DNA of 64,000 bases from Odontocerum albicorne (GCA_949825065.1 OX463852.1:20238189-20302188), one strand, 5' to 3'. Shown: positions 24,905 to 36,900, numbered from the stretch's first letter. Program-made: numbers and translations. The notes: generated by a model from the letters alone, not told the origin.

Positions 24905-27210
24905 ATCTGAGTATTTAATGTGTAAAATATTTTAGTGACCAAAAGATAGGTCGGTGGGCCTGGAGAAGTCACCAGTGAAGTAAAACAGCCCTTTGTTTGT
25001 AAAACCTGGTCACATTTCCTGGAATAGACGAAGTCCATCAGGCCTAGTTACGGTTTTAGAGCTAACTGAAATGAAGCAATTTTGCTTTTAAAATATTTCA
25101 AAAAACTTATATTTTGTTAGATTAAAATTATAAATATATCATATTTACTGTTCTATTATTTTAAGAAGCTTTGTCTAGATGGATAAAATCTATAGCAATC
25201 AATACCTAAGGCATAAGCGAATATCTCATTAAATACTATAAAAACAGTTATTTTCATGGTTAGTGAAAAATACAAATTTAATTTTAATGTGAAATTATTG
25301 TTGGGTATATATTATTAATACATAACTAAGAAATACTGAAACGAAAATATTTTTATGCAAATATACCAGTTTGATTTACGTTAAAAATGTTCAAAAATAG
25401 CAAATAATTATCTTAAAGGATATTTAAAAATGTTAAATATACTTATTTGCCTTATTGGTATAAATTTAAAGGTCAGCAGATTCCTTGTTTGATGAAAAAT
25501 CAAATATTATTTTAAAACACTCTAAACAATGAAAATCATTTTAAATAACTCAAGTTTTAAACTTCTAAAAGCGTTAAATTATCTTCAGAATAATTCACAA
25601 TGAAATAAATACAACGATTTCTTTACATTCTTGAATAACTTTTTAATTTAAGTGAATGTTATGACATTAATTTAATGTTTACCTTTTTTTAAATAAAGTT
25701 GAACCAAATAGTGTATTAAAAAAGAAAATCATTTAATATTTTTTATGGGGGCATATGTCTAAAATGACAAAAAAAAGTAAATATGTCTAATATTTTATAA
25801 CAAATAAACGTGTGACTATCAAACAATTCAAATAAATATTGCGATTGAAAACAGATAACGAGAAATAATTTTTGAGTATTTACTTTGCATACGTTAAAAT
25901 AACTTTAATTAGAAAATAATACAGTGCTTGGTGATAGTCTTCATAATATTTACGATTAATTAAACAGTTATTGAAAACAACAATGTGAAAATAAAAAAAT
26001 CGAGTTTTTAAATTAAATAATTCATTTTGCCTTTTATTATAATATATTATATTCACCTCTTATGAAATAAATGATAAGATATTGTGTCTGAATAATCAAA
26101 AAATATCTCAATAAATTAAAAACAATTATACGAAGAGATGCACTCTCTTTTCATTCATATTATAATAATTTGTCTATTTTAATCATACATTTTAATAGAA
26201 GGTAGGACTAGATATTATTATTAGTTTAATTTGCAAAATATTATTATATCGTGTGACAATTATAAATAAATAGGTTAACATATCATATATAAACCGCTTA
26301 TTTAAAAAAATTAACAGTTGTTCACGAAATCAAAAACTCAAAACAAAATTTATTATAAACAAATAATTCAAAAAAATGTATTCATATAAATATTATTAAA
26401 TGAAAAATAAAAATTGTATGGATTTCTTGCATAGTTGATTGTATTGTTTTTTTTTTTTCATTTTGTCAAATGGAAAAAAGAAGCATAGAATTAATATGGC
26501 ACTTTCAATGAGAACTCACTCATTAACTGGTTTATTTCACAGAAAATTTTATTAATATGTACAAAACGAACATGATGCATTTTCTCTTTGTCATTTTAAA
26601 GGTTTATTAAAAAGTTCAACAACAGATTATTTTTACTGATTTATCTAATTAGAAAACCTTTCACTTAATTTTAATAAGCATATGTACACAATATAGTACT
26701 GCTTTAAAAATTAAATAACATCAAAATGTTTACGAAAAATGGAAAATCCTATAAAAATTTCTTAATTTTACAAACTGAGCACGTGTCAATTTTATATCAG
26801 ATCACATTGATAATTCGACATTTGTTTTATTTTAATCAAGTGTATCACCAACATTTCTTAAATAGTATTTTTTTTCTTTTTTAAAATTTTCAATTATTTA
26901 TCTATTACAGTTTTTTTTATCAAAAGAATAAGAACATAGAAAGCAGATTAAATAAATTAAAATTTAAGTAGTCATGTATACATATTAAGCGAGCGAAAAA
27001 ATCCCCCGTATTCTATATATTTAAGGCTGCTAGACATGATACAAAAATTGCACGCAATTTACCTACGTTTTTGGAGCATATTCCACAATTACATTTTTAC
27101 AGTACGCTTTTATATAACGATCAATATTTACGATCGATATCTACCTTAGAATCACATACAATTTTCATATTCCATCAATCAATAGAGTTGAAGTTGTCAA
27201 AAGTTCTTTT
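24905..27210. other. AT-rich intergenic, no gene recognised
   Basis: Extremely AT-rich. No open frame, RNA or dispersed repeat is recognised. It lies downstream of the bHLH gene, so part of it could be that gene's 3' UTR. Confidence 0.45.
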
Positions 27211-27214
27211 TTAA

Positions 27215-27397
27215 ACCTGTCGAGTTTATTGCCATGTGGCAATCTCTTTCAACTAATCAGAAATATGTTTTTATATGCCCTAAGTGTTAACCAGACTGGA
27301 ATCCTATTTAAAAAAATCTGGGTTCCAGCGGAGATCGAACCCGCAACCTCCGGATCGGCAGATAAGTGTCTTACCACCAGGACACGGAGGTCGTCTA
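27215..27397 (-). repeat. tRNA-derived SINE copy, best preserved head
   Basis: Complemented, it reads GACCTCCGTGTCCTGGTGGT, AAGACAC, then a B box in GGTTGCGGGTTCGATCTC, CGCTGGAACCCAGA, a T/A linker, and the tail GAAAGAGATTGCCACATGGC followed by AATAAACTCG. The clear A and B boxes identify the family as tRNA-derived with internal RNA polymerase III promoter elements. Confidence 0.9.
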
Positions 27398-27616
27398 GGT
27401 AAAGTTTAAACTGTTTAAAATATTGCATCATGTCTAGTAGAATTTAATATGAATTTGTAATGTGTATAATCTATTAAAAAAGTTCATTTTATACGGGTCT
27501 TCCATCTATTTATTTTCAGTTCATACGAAATTTAAATATAAGTTTAAGAATTATATAAATGTTTAGGCACTTCACGGCATCACTTCAGACATACTTTCAC
27601 TGAAATCTCTACAATG

Positions 27617-28210
27617 TTAACTAAATTCAGAGAAAAACGGATCGAAGGGGGATAACGATCTATCAGTGAAGTCCGGAGAGAGCGGCGCATCTGGAAAGTC
27701 TGGGGAAAACGGAGCGTCGTGAAAGTCTGGAGACAAAGATGCGCTTAAATCCGAATAATAGGAAAAGTCCGGACTTGGTGCACTTAAAGGTTGCGTTGTT
27801 GGAGGTTCCGCAAGAGCTGCCGCTAGCGCAGCGATGTATTGTGCAGCCAGTCTGAGAGTTGATATTTTAGTCATCCTTTCTCCACCTGCAGTTTCAGCAC
27901 CATCAACTCCCCCGACACACCTTCTCAGTGCTTCAAAAGCTCCATTGATTTCCCTCATCCTCGTTCTTTCGCGGGCATTTGCTGTTCTTCGACGATACTT
28001 GCTTAAAGGGGCTGCGCTGCTTTGACCCTTTGAACTTCCTCTCCTTGAAGAAGATTCTCCTTTACCTGCTCTAGGCCGCAAACCATAACCTCCTGCCTTC
28101 CCTTTATCCTTCACCCCATCATTATTGTTAGCATCCAGGAAGAGTCTCCCCTCTCTGCCACTTTGAAGCACCACGTTTGATTTCATTTTACTTAAAAAAT
28201 ATTCCTTCAT
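27617..28210 (-). CDS. dei: bHLH transcription factor, delilah/taxi-like
   Basis: A single-exon frame of 197 codons. Residues about 71-131 form a basic helix-loop-helix domain: the basic region KYRRRTANARERTRMREIN carries the DNA-contacting N-x-R-E-R-x-R pattern, helix 1 is AFEALRRCV, the loop is glycine-rich, and helix 2 is MTKISTLRLAAQYIAAL. The TANARERTRMREIN basic region and TKI-TLRLA helix 2 match the insect Delilah (Taxi) family best. In Drosophila that family acts in epidermal muscle-attachment (tendon) cells and wing. It is expected to bind E-boxes in the nucleus as a dimer. The N-terminus is basic and Gly/Ser-rich. The C-terminal 60 residues are low-complexity, with four SPDF motifs and many Ser, Pro and Asp, perhaps a transactivation tail. 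Met1 and Met9 are both possible starts. Family placement rests on recall of the bHLH motif, without an alignment. Confidence 0.8.
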   Translation of the reverse strand: MKEYFLSKMKSNVVLQSGREGRLFLDANNNDGVKDKGKAGGYGLRPRAGKGESSSRRGSSKGQSSAAPLSKYRRRTANARERTRMREINGAFEALRRCVGGVDGAETAGGERMTKISTLRLAAQYIAALAAALAEPPTTQPLSAPSPDFSYYSDLSASLSPDFHDAPFSPDFPDAPLSPDFTDRSLSPFDPFFSEFS

Positions 28211-28494
28211 TTATTCAACGTTTTTTTCATCACAAAACTAAAAAACTGTAATTTACATCATTTTTTATAAACATTATTAGTCTGATTTATAAATTAATTT
28301 TCACTCACAAACAAGTGTCACTTTTTCTCAAATTACATAAAACCAATATTAGTTTTTAACATTTTTAGAGTCCTCTTCTGTCCATATACTGTTTAATTTT
28401 AATAGCCAATTTTTATTTCTGTTGTACAAAAAATATGCTCCGTTATATACTTTTGACTCCAAATATTTTTAACTTATTTATTTTGATCGATTTT

Positions 28495-28720
28495 ACAATC
28501 ACGTAAGGTTGATCAAGATTAATCCGAGTGGACTCCGGATGACCGATGAAACGCGTTGCCCAGACCGAGGCTGGTTTCCGACTGAACGTGAGTCACTTGC
28601 AGTGCAGAGAAGTGATGGAAGTGCTGTGGGCCGCTCTGCAGTAGGAGTGCCTCCCACAGTCCGCCGAGTGGGATGATCTTCACAGTCTCTCAGGACCCCG
28701 AGTACTAAATTAATACCTCT
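28495..28720 (-). promoter_or_regulatory. GC-rich upstream patch of the bHLH gene
   Basis: About 290 bp upstream of the bHLH start codon the base composition jumps from AT-rich to clearly GC-rich (GATGACCGATGAAACGCGTT, GGGCCGCTCTGCAGTAGG). It includes the E-box-like CACTTG and a near-palindrome CACTTGCAGTGCAGAGAAGTG. A promoter, a 5' non-coding exon or an enhancer would all fit. No open frame continues through it. The role is inferred from position and composition only. Confidence 0.4.
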
Positions 28721-28909
28721 CTTTACGAAACCACTCTAAATGGAATTTCGCTTAAACGGAAATGAATAGAAAGAAATTTGCGAATTCGCTTTACAGGAAA
28801 AAAATGTTTCAGTTTTTTTTTTTTTCAAATTGCTAGCAAAACGGATAATTAAAAAAGAAAGTAAAAGGAAACTGGGGTAAAAGTATTGTAAATTGGGTGA
28901 CACTTTCGT

Positions 28910-29095
28910 TGTCGACAGTACAATCTGGCGGGTTTATTACCGTGTGGCAATCTCTTCCAACCAACCAGAAATATCCTTAAGTGAAAATCAGAATGAAATC
29001 CTTTTTAAAAAAATCTGGGTTTTAGCAGGATTTGAACCCGTAACTTTCGGGTTGGGAGACAGGTGTCTTACCAAGTAAGCCAAAGAGGTCGTCAA
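28910..29095 (-). repeat. tRNA-derived SINE copy, full length
   Basis: Minus orientation. Tail GTACAATCTGGCGGGTTTAT and GGCAATCTCTTCCAACCAAC, linker with seven A, then the head complement GCAGGATTTGAACCCGTAAC and GTGTCTTACCAAGTAAGCC. One of the most complete copies in the window. Confidence 0.9.
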
Positions 29096-29273
29096 GCATA
29101 CTATATATAAAATCATGTAGACGAGTATTCGTCACATTTCGAGAAAGAGTTGGAGATATATGCAAAATAGTTTCAATACAATATTTAAGTTTTTTTCATA
29201 AATTTAGAAAGAACACGAGATTACATTAAATATGTTCAGACTCAAAAATATCATTCAACGTAAATTTTAACTA

Positions 29274-30223
29274 CGACGCATATCCAGAAAGTAAGTGTAC
29301 TGAATTTTTGTAGGCTACAATTTATTTTATTTAAACAAAAAAATTACGTGGTTACCGTAGTACATATGTAAGCTATTTTTCGACATAGTCGCCATTCCTC
29401 TCAATGCAGGTGGTGAAGCGGGTATCAACTTTTTGATGCCTTCCTCGAAGTAGTTTCCCGCCAACCCCTCCGTCCACTTCTCCACCTCCTCCTTTACCTC
29501 CTCGTCGGTTGAAAACCTTTTTCCACCCATGTGCAGCTTCAGGGAGGTAAAGAGATAGTAATCTGAAGGTGCTAGGTCAGGGGAATGCGCGGGATGGTTC
29601 AGGACATCCCATTTAAACGAGGCGAGCAGTTCCTTCGTGGCGTTGGCCGTGTGTGGTCTGGCATTGTCGTGCAGCAGGTAGACTCCCTTTGTCAGCATGC
29701 CTCTCTTCTTGTTCTGAATCGCCCTCCGCAATTTTTTTAGGGTCTCACAGTATCTTGCAGAGTTGATGGTCTCCCCTTGAGGCATATATTCAATTAAAAT
29801 TATGCCTTGACAGTCCCAAAACACGGATGCCATGATTTTCTTGGCTGAAATTGTGGTTTTGAACTTTTTGGCGGAGGATGAAGAGGTGTGACGCCACTGT
29901 TGAGACTGCCTTTTGGTTTCAGGCGTATAGTGTGCAACCCAAGTTTCATCTACAGTAACGATGGAGCGGAGAAATTCATCTCCATGGAGTTTGCAGCGCC
30001 TCAAAAACTCTTGCCCGGCATTATTTATTTCGCACTTGGCGGGAGATTGGATTGACATTTTTCACGAAACGTGTTGTCGCGTCGACACTTCTCAACGTAC
30101 TGACCTCGAACCGGTCTCGTTGTGGAGGGGAAGGGTCAGGCTACACGGAAGTGTAGCCAACATGTCGAAAATAAAATCCATCCGGTCGTGAGAGCCTCAG
30201 TACACTTACTTTCTGGATACGCC
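29274..30223 (-). mobile_element. Mariner-like element, N-terminally deleted, copy 1
   Basis: Inverted termini containing TATCCAGAAAGTAAGTGTAC lie at both ends, flanked by TA (29272-29273, 30224-30225). The minus-strand frame (29327-30058) encodes the catalytic half of a mariner transposase: first aspartate in VDETWVAHYTPE, second in LLHDNARPHTA, third in HSPDLAPSDYYLF, with 34 residues between the last two (DD34D). The usual N-terminal helix-turn-helix region is missing: the frame starts a few residues before the FLRRCKLHGDEF block. Near 29420 a one-base loss in a C run, compared with the copy at 62206, scrambles the last 25-30 residues. It is therefore non-autonomous. Confidence 0.9.
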
Positions 30224-30225
30224 TA

Positions 30226-31438
30226 GTAGTTTCTTTCATAATATCTTCGATTAGTTTTTGGTTATATTAATAGCTATAATATCAAGACTGACAGCTGATA
30301 TAACGACTTCTCAAATATTTAAAAATATGATTTGATGTATTTACAAATCTATGTCTAATAAGATGGTGTTTTATTATAAAAAAATCGTCAACCTCCATAA
30401 AAAAATCATTAAAATTAGATATACTATATATACGCAAAAACACACAACCTACACTAGTTCTTTATTGGATATGTGACGTATGTGACTTGAATGTGGTAAG
30501 TACGGGATCGTCAGTACAAGTGATATATTTACTTATTCTATATAATATTTAGTTTTTTTTACAAACGATTTACCACGCAAAAAAGTATACTGGATCAAAA
30601 ATATAAATTTGGAGTACCAATGAAATAAAAAAATAATTTACACGTATCTCGTAGATTAAGTTTGTATTTTACTGTACTCAAAACAACTACTTTTTGGCCA
30701 TTTTTCCGAATTCTCAACTTGTTTCCTAGCCGATATTGAACTGTATTCAGACTGTTTTTCATCGAATTTTGCTCGTGGAGTGACTTTTGTTCATTAAAAC
30801 GTGTTTCATATACTCAAAAAACTATTTTTCTCGAAATATAGTTTGGTTAAGAATTAAATTTTAACTGTAATTAAATATTTACAATTACGAAATTAAAATT
30901 TAATTTTGTCTACTTTTTTACATATTCGTTATTAATTTTAAAGTACTGTTGAAATTATTGCAAAGCGAAGTTTTAGTGTGCTCAATAACCGATATCCATT
31001 TCGATGTTTTGTTTAAATTTGTATGTCATATGTTAAATTTAAAGGTTGCGAATAAGTTACACGCAGTCCATAGAGAAACAGTACGAAAAATGACAATCGA
31101 ACATAGTCAAATTTCAATATTATGTTTAAATCAAAATATTTCTGATGGGTTTTCAGTGCGTCTAATTTTTTGTATATGATAAACTATTTAATTTTTGCAA
31201 GGTAGTTTTATTTAAGACCTTTACAATTAGACAGTCAACAGGGAAGAATTCTTATACAGCTTACAAAGAATATTCTAATTTACACACTACATGTCTTTCG
31301 TCAATATTTCATAGATGGCACTTTTCTATTTAAATATGAAACATATATTTGATAACATATTCTACTGGGAAAAATAAATACTTTTTTACGATATGTAACT
31401 AGTTTTATCAGAGTACATTACGAACTGATGATGTATGT
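30226..31438. other. Intergenic, no gene recognised
   Basis: AT-rich. Short open frames are present, but none with motifs. It ends at the outer edge of the foldback element. Confidence 0.45.
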
Positions 31439-32090
31439 TATACAGGGTGTAACAGCCGACGACGATCAACGGAAGCAGAGTGATGGGGGACTTCAATACA
31501 TATCGGTTTAGCCCCAATGTATGTTCAGCGATATTCAGTGGTTCTTAAGTAATTTGGATTTTTTGTGAAATTTGAATAAAAACCCGATTTTAGACTAAAC
31601 TTCGTAAGTGTAACTAAACTATTAGCTCTGCAATCGTGATTTTTTTCTGGAAGTAGTTTAATAATGGGCCTTACGTACAACAATACCACTTTCCGTCACA
31701 ACCCTCTAAATTTGGAAAGATAAAAATATCATCTTAAAAATTTTTGCAAGCATAATTTTTCCTCTAACTTTCATGAGCTCTAGATAAAAAAAAATCAAAG
31801 CCCTTTTTTTCTCAATTTATATTAAAAACTACTGACGTTCATGGAGAATTAACCCTTTAAATTTCATTCGGCTAGTACTAGAGCATCATGTTGAAAATTT
31901 TACTCAAATGGTACAAGTCCTAAAAATCGATATTTTTTCTTCAAATCAGACTATTTTAAAGGGTGAAAATAGGTGTTCTATTGTAACTGCGCTACTTATC
32001 AGAGTTATCAGTTGGCAGGGGCTGGTTGATGTTGACAAAGATAGCTAATCAAAACACGATCGTGATTTTTTACTTTTTTTTCCATCGAAC
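31439..32090. mobile_element. Foldback DNA element, left arm
   Basis: Starts TATACAGGGTGTAACA. Over about 640 bp it matches the reverse complement of 41990-42622 with scattered differences; shared landmarks include GATCAACGGAAGCAGAGTGA, AAACCCGATTTTAGACTAAA, CATTCGGCTAGTACTAGAGC and GATAGCTAATCAAAACACGA. No protein coding is visible, so it is a non-autonomous long inverted-repeat transposon. It is interrupted at its inner edge by the endogenous retrovirus at 32091. Confidence 0.85.
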
Positions 32091-32594
32091 TGTTACACCA
32101 CTGGAAATACCAATTATTTAGAATCTATTTCTAGACCAATGCGTCACTATTTTAAAACGTATCTCCCCCTAAAAAACATCATCCTGATAAGATATAAAAC
32201 CACATGTCCGTGTGAACATCCTGTTACGACATTGCTTTCGGGTATATATACGGGTACCTCCTTCAGTTCCCTGTCTTATAACTTTGTCTTCACTACTGTT
32301 AATACTGTACTATACTGTGTGTTCGTTTTGAAATCAATAAAACATCTTTACATTGAAACTTCAATCTTTCACTTTGAATCAAGTATCATCGCTACCTTTG
32401 GTCATCACTGCATCCCTAAAACGAATAACTACCTGACGAGTTATTCACAACAGAGTTCTATCTACCGATAGCCCTCTACGAGGATCATTCTTCGAAAGGA
32501 ACTTCGTATAGGAGACGTCCATATACTTAATAACTTCGTACTGATTGATCTTCAACCGTTCTCTTTATTCTTCTGAATAATTGGGAACGTAACA
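32091..32594 (+). repeat. Endogenous retrovirus 5' LTR
   Basis: A 504 bp direct repeat of 41385-41888. It begins TGTTAC and ends GTAACA, the inverted terminal pair expected of an LTR. It appears identical to the 3' copy. A TATA-like ATATAAAACC lies near 32183 and a second TATATATA near 32252. A polyadenylation signal AATAAA lies at 32336-32341. The 4-bp target duplication GAAC flanks the provirus at 32087-32090 and 41889-41892. Confidence 0.97.
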
Positions 32595-32595
32595 T

Positions 32596-32614
32596 TGGTG
32601 TCAGAAGTGGGATT
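32596..32614 (+). promoter_or_regulatory. Primer binding site, tRNA-Leu type
   Basis: TGGTGTCAGAAGTGGGATT begins two bases after the 5' LTR. It is complementary to the 3' end of an insect tRNA-Leu (including CCA), as recalled for that tRNA. It would prime minus-strand DNA synthesis. Confidence 0.85.
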
Positions 32615-32909
32615 GCTTCGAGATCACATCGAGATAACATCGTGATAAACACACTTCAACTTCGCAGACGTTTTCTTCAAACTCTCTGGTAACAACTCTG
32701 GATTCCAGCCACCGAGAAATCAAGAATCGAGTCTTCTAAGACGAATCTGCTGAACCTGTGTTTGCCGTTGCTGCTTGCTGTTCAAAACCGTCGCTGGTTG
32801 CTTCTACTGCTGCTGCTATCTGCTGCTGCTGCTGCTCCTGCTACAAGATTTTGACTAGAGAAGGTACACCTCTACTCAAGAAAATCTACATTGGAAGATT
32901 TACGACACT

Positions 32910-32933
32910 ATGAGCCTCTCTGTGTTCCTGTAA
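32910..32933 (+). CDS. Seven-codon leader ORF overlapping the env splice donor
   Basis: An ATG at 32910 opens a seven-codon frame in the 5' leader that ends at TAA (32931-32933). The sequence across its end reads CTGTAAGT, a consensus splice donor with the GT at 32930-32931, so the stop codon lies within the donor. On unspliced RNA this is a short upstream ORF before gag. If spliced to the acceptor at 37980-37981, its 20 exonic bases (phase 2) enter the env N-terminal frame (37982-38246) and would supply the start and the first part of a hydrophobic signal peptide. Gypsy-class elements are known to express env from a spliced RNA; these exact sites are my reading. Confidence 0.6.
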   Translation: MSLSVFL

Positions 32934-33049
32934 GTACAGATTTTAATTCGACATTGTTGTTAGATCAAATTTCATCTTTTTTTTATATACCTTTGTAAAT
33001 TTTGTATTTGATATTTTTTTTATATATTTATTCACACTAAAACTCAAAA

Positions 33050-33952
33050 ATGAGTATTGAAAAGAAGGAAAACCAAACATTCATATGTTCAATTTCTGAT
33101 CTCATGAAATTTATTAAACCCTTCGATGGAAATAGGGAAGACCTTATACCATTTTTGCAAAATTGCGAACGAGCATTAGAATATGCCACGGAAATTCAAC
33201 AACCGACATTGCTCTCGTATATTCTGTCTCAACTAACTGGCAAAGCTCAAGTTGCATGTTCTATGAAAAGAATTAATACTTATGAACAATTAAAAATATA
33301 CCTCAAGCAAAACTTCTCAGATTCAAGAACTCCAACTCATTTGTACATTGAAATGCAACAATACAAACAAAAGCACAACGAAAATGTAGCATCTTACATG
33401 CTTAGACTAGAGATGTGTGCAAAAGAATTGAAAACTACTATAAGTCATTGTACAGAAGATGAATCTGAACTAAAGGGAAAGTTCGCTTATGCAGACCATA
33501 GCGCACTAACACAATTTATCATTGGAGTAAATTCAAGGATATCAACCCTTTTACGAGCTCGTTGTCCTAAAAATTTAACAGAAGCTTTAAAGATAGCTCT
33601 GGAAGAGGAGGAGATAACAAATCTTCTCGAAGAGACAAGACATTTATCATTTCGCAGTAAACCAAACTGCAATACTTGCGGAAAAACGGGACATACATCG
33701 CATAATTGTTATCGTAATAAAAATAGGCATAATGATACAAGAAGAATTAACAATTTTATACCAAAACCTAACTTCCAGAATAAAAATAAAAAGCTCTGCA
33801 ATTATTGTAAGAAATCAGGTCACCTAATAGAAAATTGTTTCAAAAAAGATCCATCCAAACGCGAGAAATATCTAAGAGACAAAAAAATGAGTGTGAATCT
33901 AATATCAAAAAACGTAGAGTCCCCGTTGTGGTGCATTTCAACGGAGGATTAG
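33050..33952 (+). CDS. gag: Endogenous retrovirus Gag
   Basis: An intact frame of 300 codons starting at ATG 33050, about 455 bp after the LTR. It encodes the structural polyprotein that packages the element's RNA. Residues about 20-190 form a helical Gag/retrotransposon-gag region (FIKPFDGNREDLIPFLQNCE, then FSDSRTPTHLYIEMQQYKQ). Two CCHC zinc knuckles follow, from residue 207 (CNTCGKTGHTSHNC) and residue 250 (CNYCKKSGHLIENC), in a basic linker. Many errantiviruses, as I recall, lack canonical CCHC knuckles in Gag, so two here is notable. The 3' end overlaps pol by 118 bases in the -1 frame, with a frameshift signal at 33907-33948. Confidence 0.93.
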   Translation: MSIEKKENQTFICSISDLMKFIKPFDGNREDLIPFLQNCERALEYATEIQQPTLLSYILSQLTGKAQVACSMKRINTYEQLKIYLKQNFSDSRTPTHLYIEMQQYKQKHNENVASYMLRLEMCAKELKTTISHCTEDESELKGKFAYADHSALTQFIIGVNSRISTLLRARCPKNLTEALKIALEEEEITNLLEETRHLSFRSKPNCNTCGKTGHTSHNCYRNKNRHNDTRRINNFIPKPNFQNKNKKLCNYCKKSGHLIENCFKKDPSKREKYLRDKKMSVNLISKNVESPLWCISTED

Positions 33953-36900
33953 GTATAAAAAATGATAATGTACAATTTTTTGATTCATGTGAGGAAGCAA
34001 ATAAAAATATTTTAGCTTTTTCCACCCCGCATGAACATAAGACATTTAACGAAAATGACATGTACTCTGACCAATCTATTATTTTAAATAATAATTATAC
34101 TTCAATAAATGAAGTGGAAATTAATAAAAATCGTTTTGGGAATTTACCATATATAAGTTTGAAAATATGCTTCAAGAACATTGCTAAGACCTGCAAATTC
34201 TTAATTGATACAGGCGCTGCCATATCCCTTATAAAAAATGACGTCATAACATATTTTAAAAATAATAATATTAAATTAAAGTTGGGAATAGGCAAATTGC
34301 AAATAAAAGGCATTGAAAAATCTGAAACTATATCAGAAACGGAAGGTACTCTTATTTTAAAATTTAAAATTAAAGAAAATTATATTGAACAATTGTTTCA
34401 CGTTATAACAGACATTAATCTCGACTTTGATGGAATTATTGGTAACGATTTCTTCATAAATAAACGCTGTAAAATAAATTACGAGTCAAATATGCTGAAA
34501 ATAAGTGACAAAATTGAATTGCCACTAATGAAGAATACGTTCTTATATCAAATAAAGCCTAGGTCTGAAACATTCTTAAAAGTAGACGTAATAAACCCTG
34601 AAATTAAGGAAGGTTTAATTCTGGACCTTAATATAGGAGAGAACTTGAAAGTATCTAATGTATTAACAGAAGTCGATCAAGACAATAAGTGTTTAATATC
34701 ATTAATAAATACGAGTGATAAAATAATTACTATACACAAATTAAAAGTGAAATTAATACCGTTTGAGTACAAGACTAGCGAAATTAATAAAATTAAAGTG
34801 TTAAATAAAAATTCAAAAATAACGGAACGCGTTAACAAAATCAAGAGTTTAATTCCTAATAATCACCTAAACTCTGAAGAAAATAAATATTTAAACGAAA
34901 TATGTAAGGATTACGACGATTTATTCTTCATAGAGGGAGATGATTTGAGTTTTACTAATGCAGTGCAACATCAAATCATTACTTCCCATAATAATCCGAT
35001 TCATACGAAAACGTATCGATATCCGGAAATACATAAAGAAGAAGTCAATAAGCAAATAAGCAGAATGCTTAATCAAAGGATAATAAAACCTTCTAACAGT
35101 CCTTATTCATCACCTATATGGATAGTTCCAAAGAAATTGGACTCATCTGGACAAAAGAAATGGAGAATAGTGATAGACTACAGAAAGCTAAACGAGATAA
35201 CAATCGGAGATGCTTATCCTCTACCGAATATATCGGATATTCTCGATCAACTCGGAAAAAGCAAATATTTTACAACACTAGATTTAGCATCTGGGTTTCA
35301 CCAAATTAAAATGAAAGAAGAAGACAGTCAAAAGACAGCCTTCTCAGTTCCTTCAGGACATTACGAATATGATCGTATGCCATTTGGATTAAAAAACGCA
35401 CCTGCCACTTTCCAAAGATTAATGGACAATGTATTAAGTGGATTACAAGGAGTAAACTGCTTTGTTTACTTAGATGATATTGTAATATATGCCAGTTCCT
35501 TGGAAGATCACCAAGAAAAATTGAATAAGATATTTCTTAAACTACGTGAATATAATCTAAAACTACAACCGGAAAAATGTGAATTCTTAAGAAAGGAAGT
35601 CGCATATCTAGGACATATAATAACGGATAAAGGCGTTAGTCCTAATCCAGATAAAATTAAAGCCGTAAAGAACTTTATAGAACCAAGAAATCCTAAAGAA
35701 ATTAAACAATTCCTTGGATTGGTTGGATATTATCGTAGATTTATAGAAAATTTTGCAAAGCTATCTAAACCATTAACATCACTTTTAAAGAAAGACATCA
35801 CGTATAATTGGACTGAGCATCAACAGAATGCATTTGATGATCTTAAAAATAAATTGATCACAGCACCCTTATTACAGTATCCAGACTTTAACAAACATTT
35901 TATTATAACAACTGATGCATCAAATTATGCAATTGGATCAATCTTATCACAAGGAGAGATAGGAAGCGATTTACCAATATGCTATGCTTCGAGAACGCTA
36001 AACGCATCCGAAGGTAATTATAACACAACTGAAAAAGAACTACTTGCTATCGTGTGGTCAGTAAAACAATTTAGACCATACATATATGGTAGAGAATTTA
36101 CCATAATCACAGATCATAGACCCCTAGTTTGGTTATTTAATGCTAAAGATCCAGGATCAAAATTAGTTCGATGGAGACTTAAATTAGAAGAATACACATA
36201 TAAAATTCATTATAAACCAGGAAAAATCAATTTAAATGCGGATTGTTTATCAAGACTACCTGTAAAAATATTAACTACGGGAGAAACATATAAAGACTTC
36301 TTAGACAAATTCCATAACGGAGAAACATTTAACGTTACATGTAATGAATTCGAAGAATACTTGTTGAAAACTAAGGATAAAGACATTGCTTATCCTACTG
36401 CAATAGATTTGGATGATGGAATTCCCTATTGTACAGATATTCTTTGTAAATCAGAGAATGCTGAAATATTCAAGTTGAACAGTCATGAACTGTATCAAAC
36501 AGAAACTACTAGCGGAAATGCAAAAACCTTTTATCATATATTTACCAAAATAAATCATTTTGACAAACCTTCATATCCCGACATATTTACTGCATTAAAA
36601 AATTTTAGAGATAATCTTATAATAAAAAATATTAAGACAATTTCTATATCTGATTTCGTAGATCCATTCAATATAATGGACTATCACAAAATAAAAGAAT
36701 TAATAATGTTCGTATTTCACGACACAAATATAATCATTAACATATACAAAAATACAATTATAAGTGTTGAGGAAAATGATATACCTCAAATATTAATTGA
36801 TAACCATGATGTACCTACTGCTGGACATTTGGGATTTTATAGGATGTACAACAGAATAAAACACCAGTACACCTGGCCTAGAATGAAACAATCAATTGAA

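Noticed and set aside
29961..30191. Plus-strand ORF of 76 codons (also at 62238-62468 on the minus strand)
   Set aside because: It is the antisense of the deleted 5' part of the mariner elements and recurs only because the elements do.
32139..32471. Protein gene of 110-136 codons in the LTRs (also 41355-41765)
   Set aside because: It lies entirely within the LTR, overlaps promoter and polyadenylation signals and has no family resemblance.
32800..32850. CTG/CTGCTG repeat as a coding poly-Leu or trinucleotide expansion
   Set aside because: It is a short run in the ERV 5' leader with no frame leading into gag.
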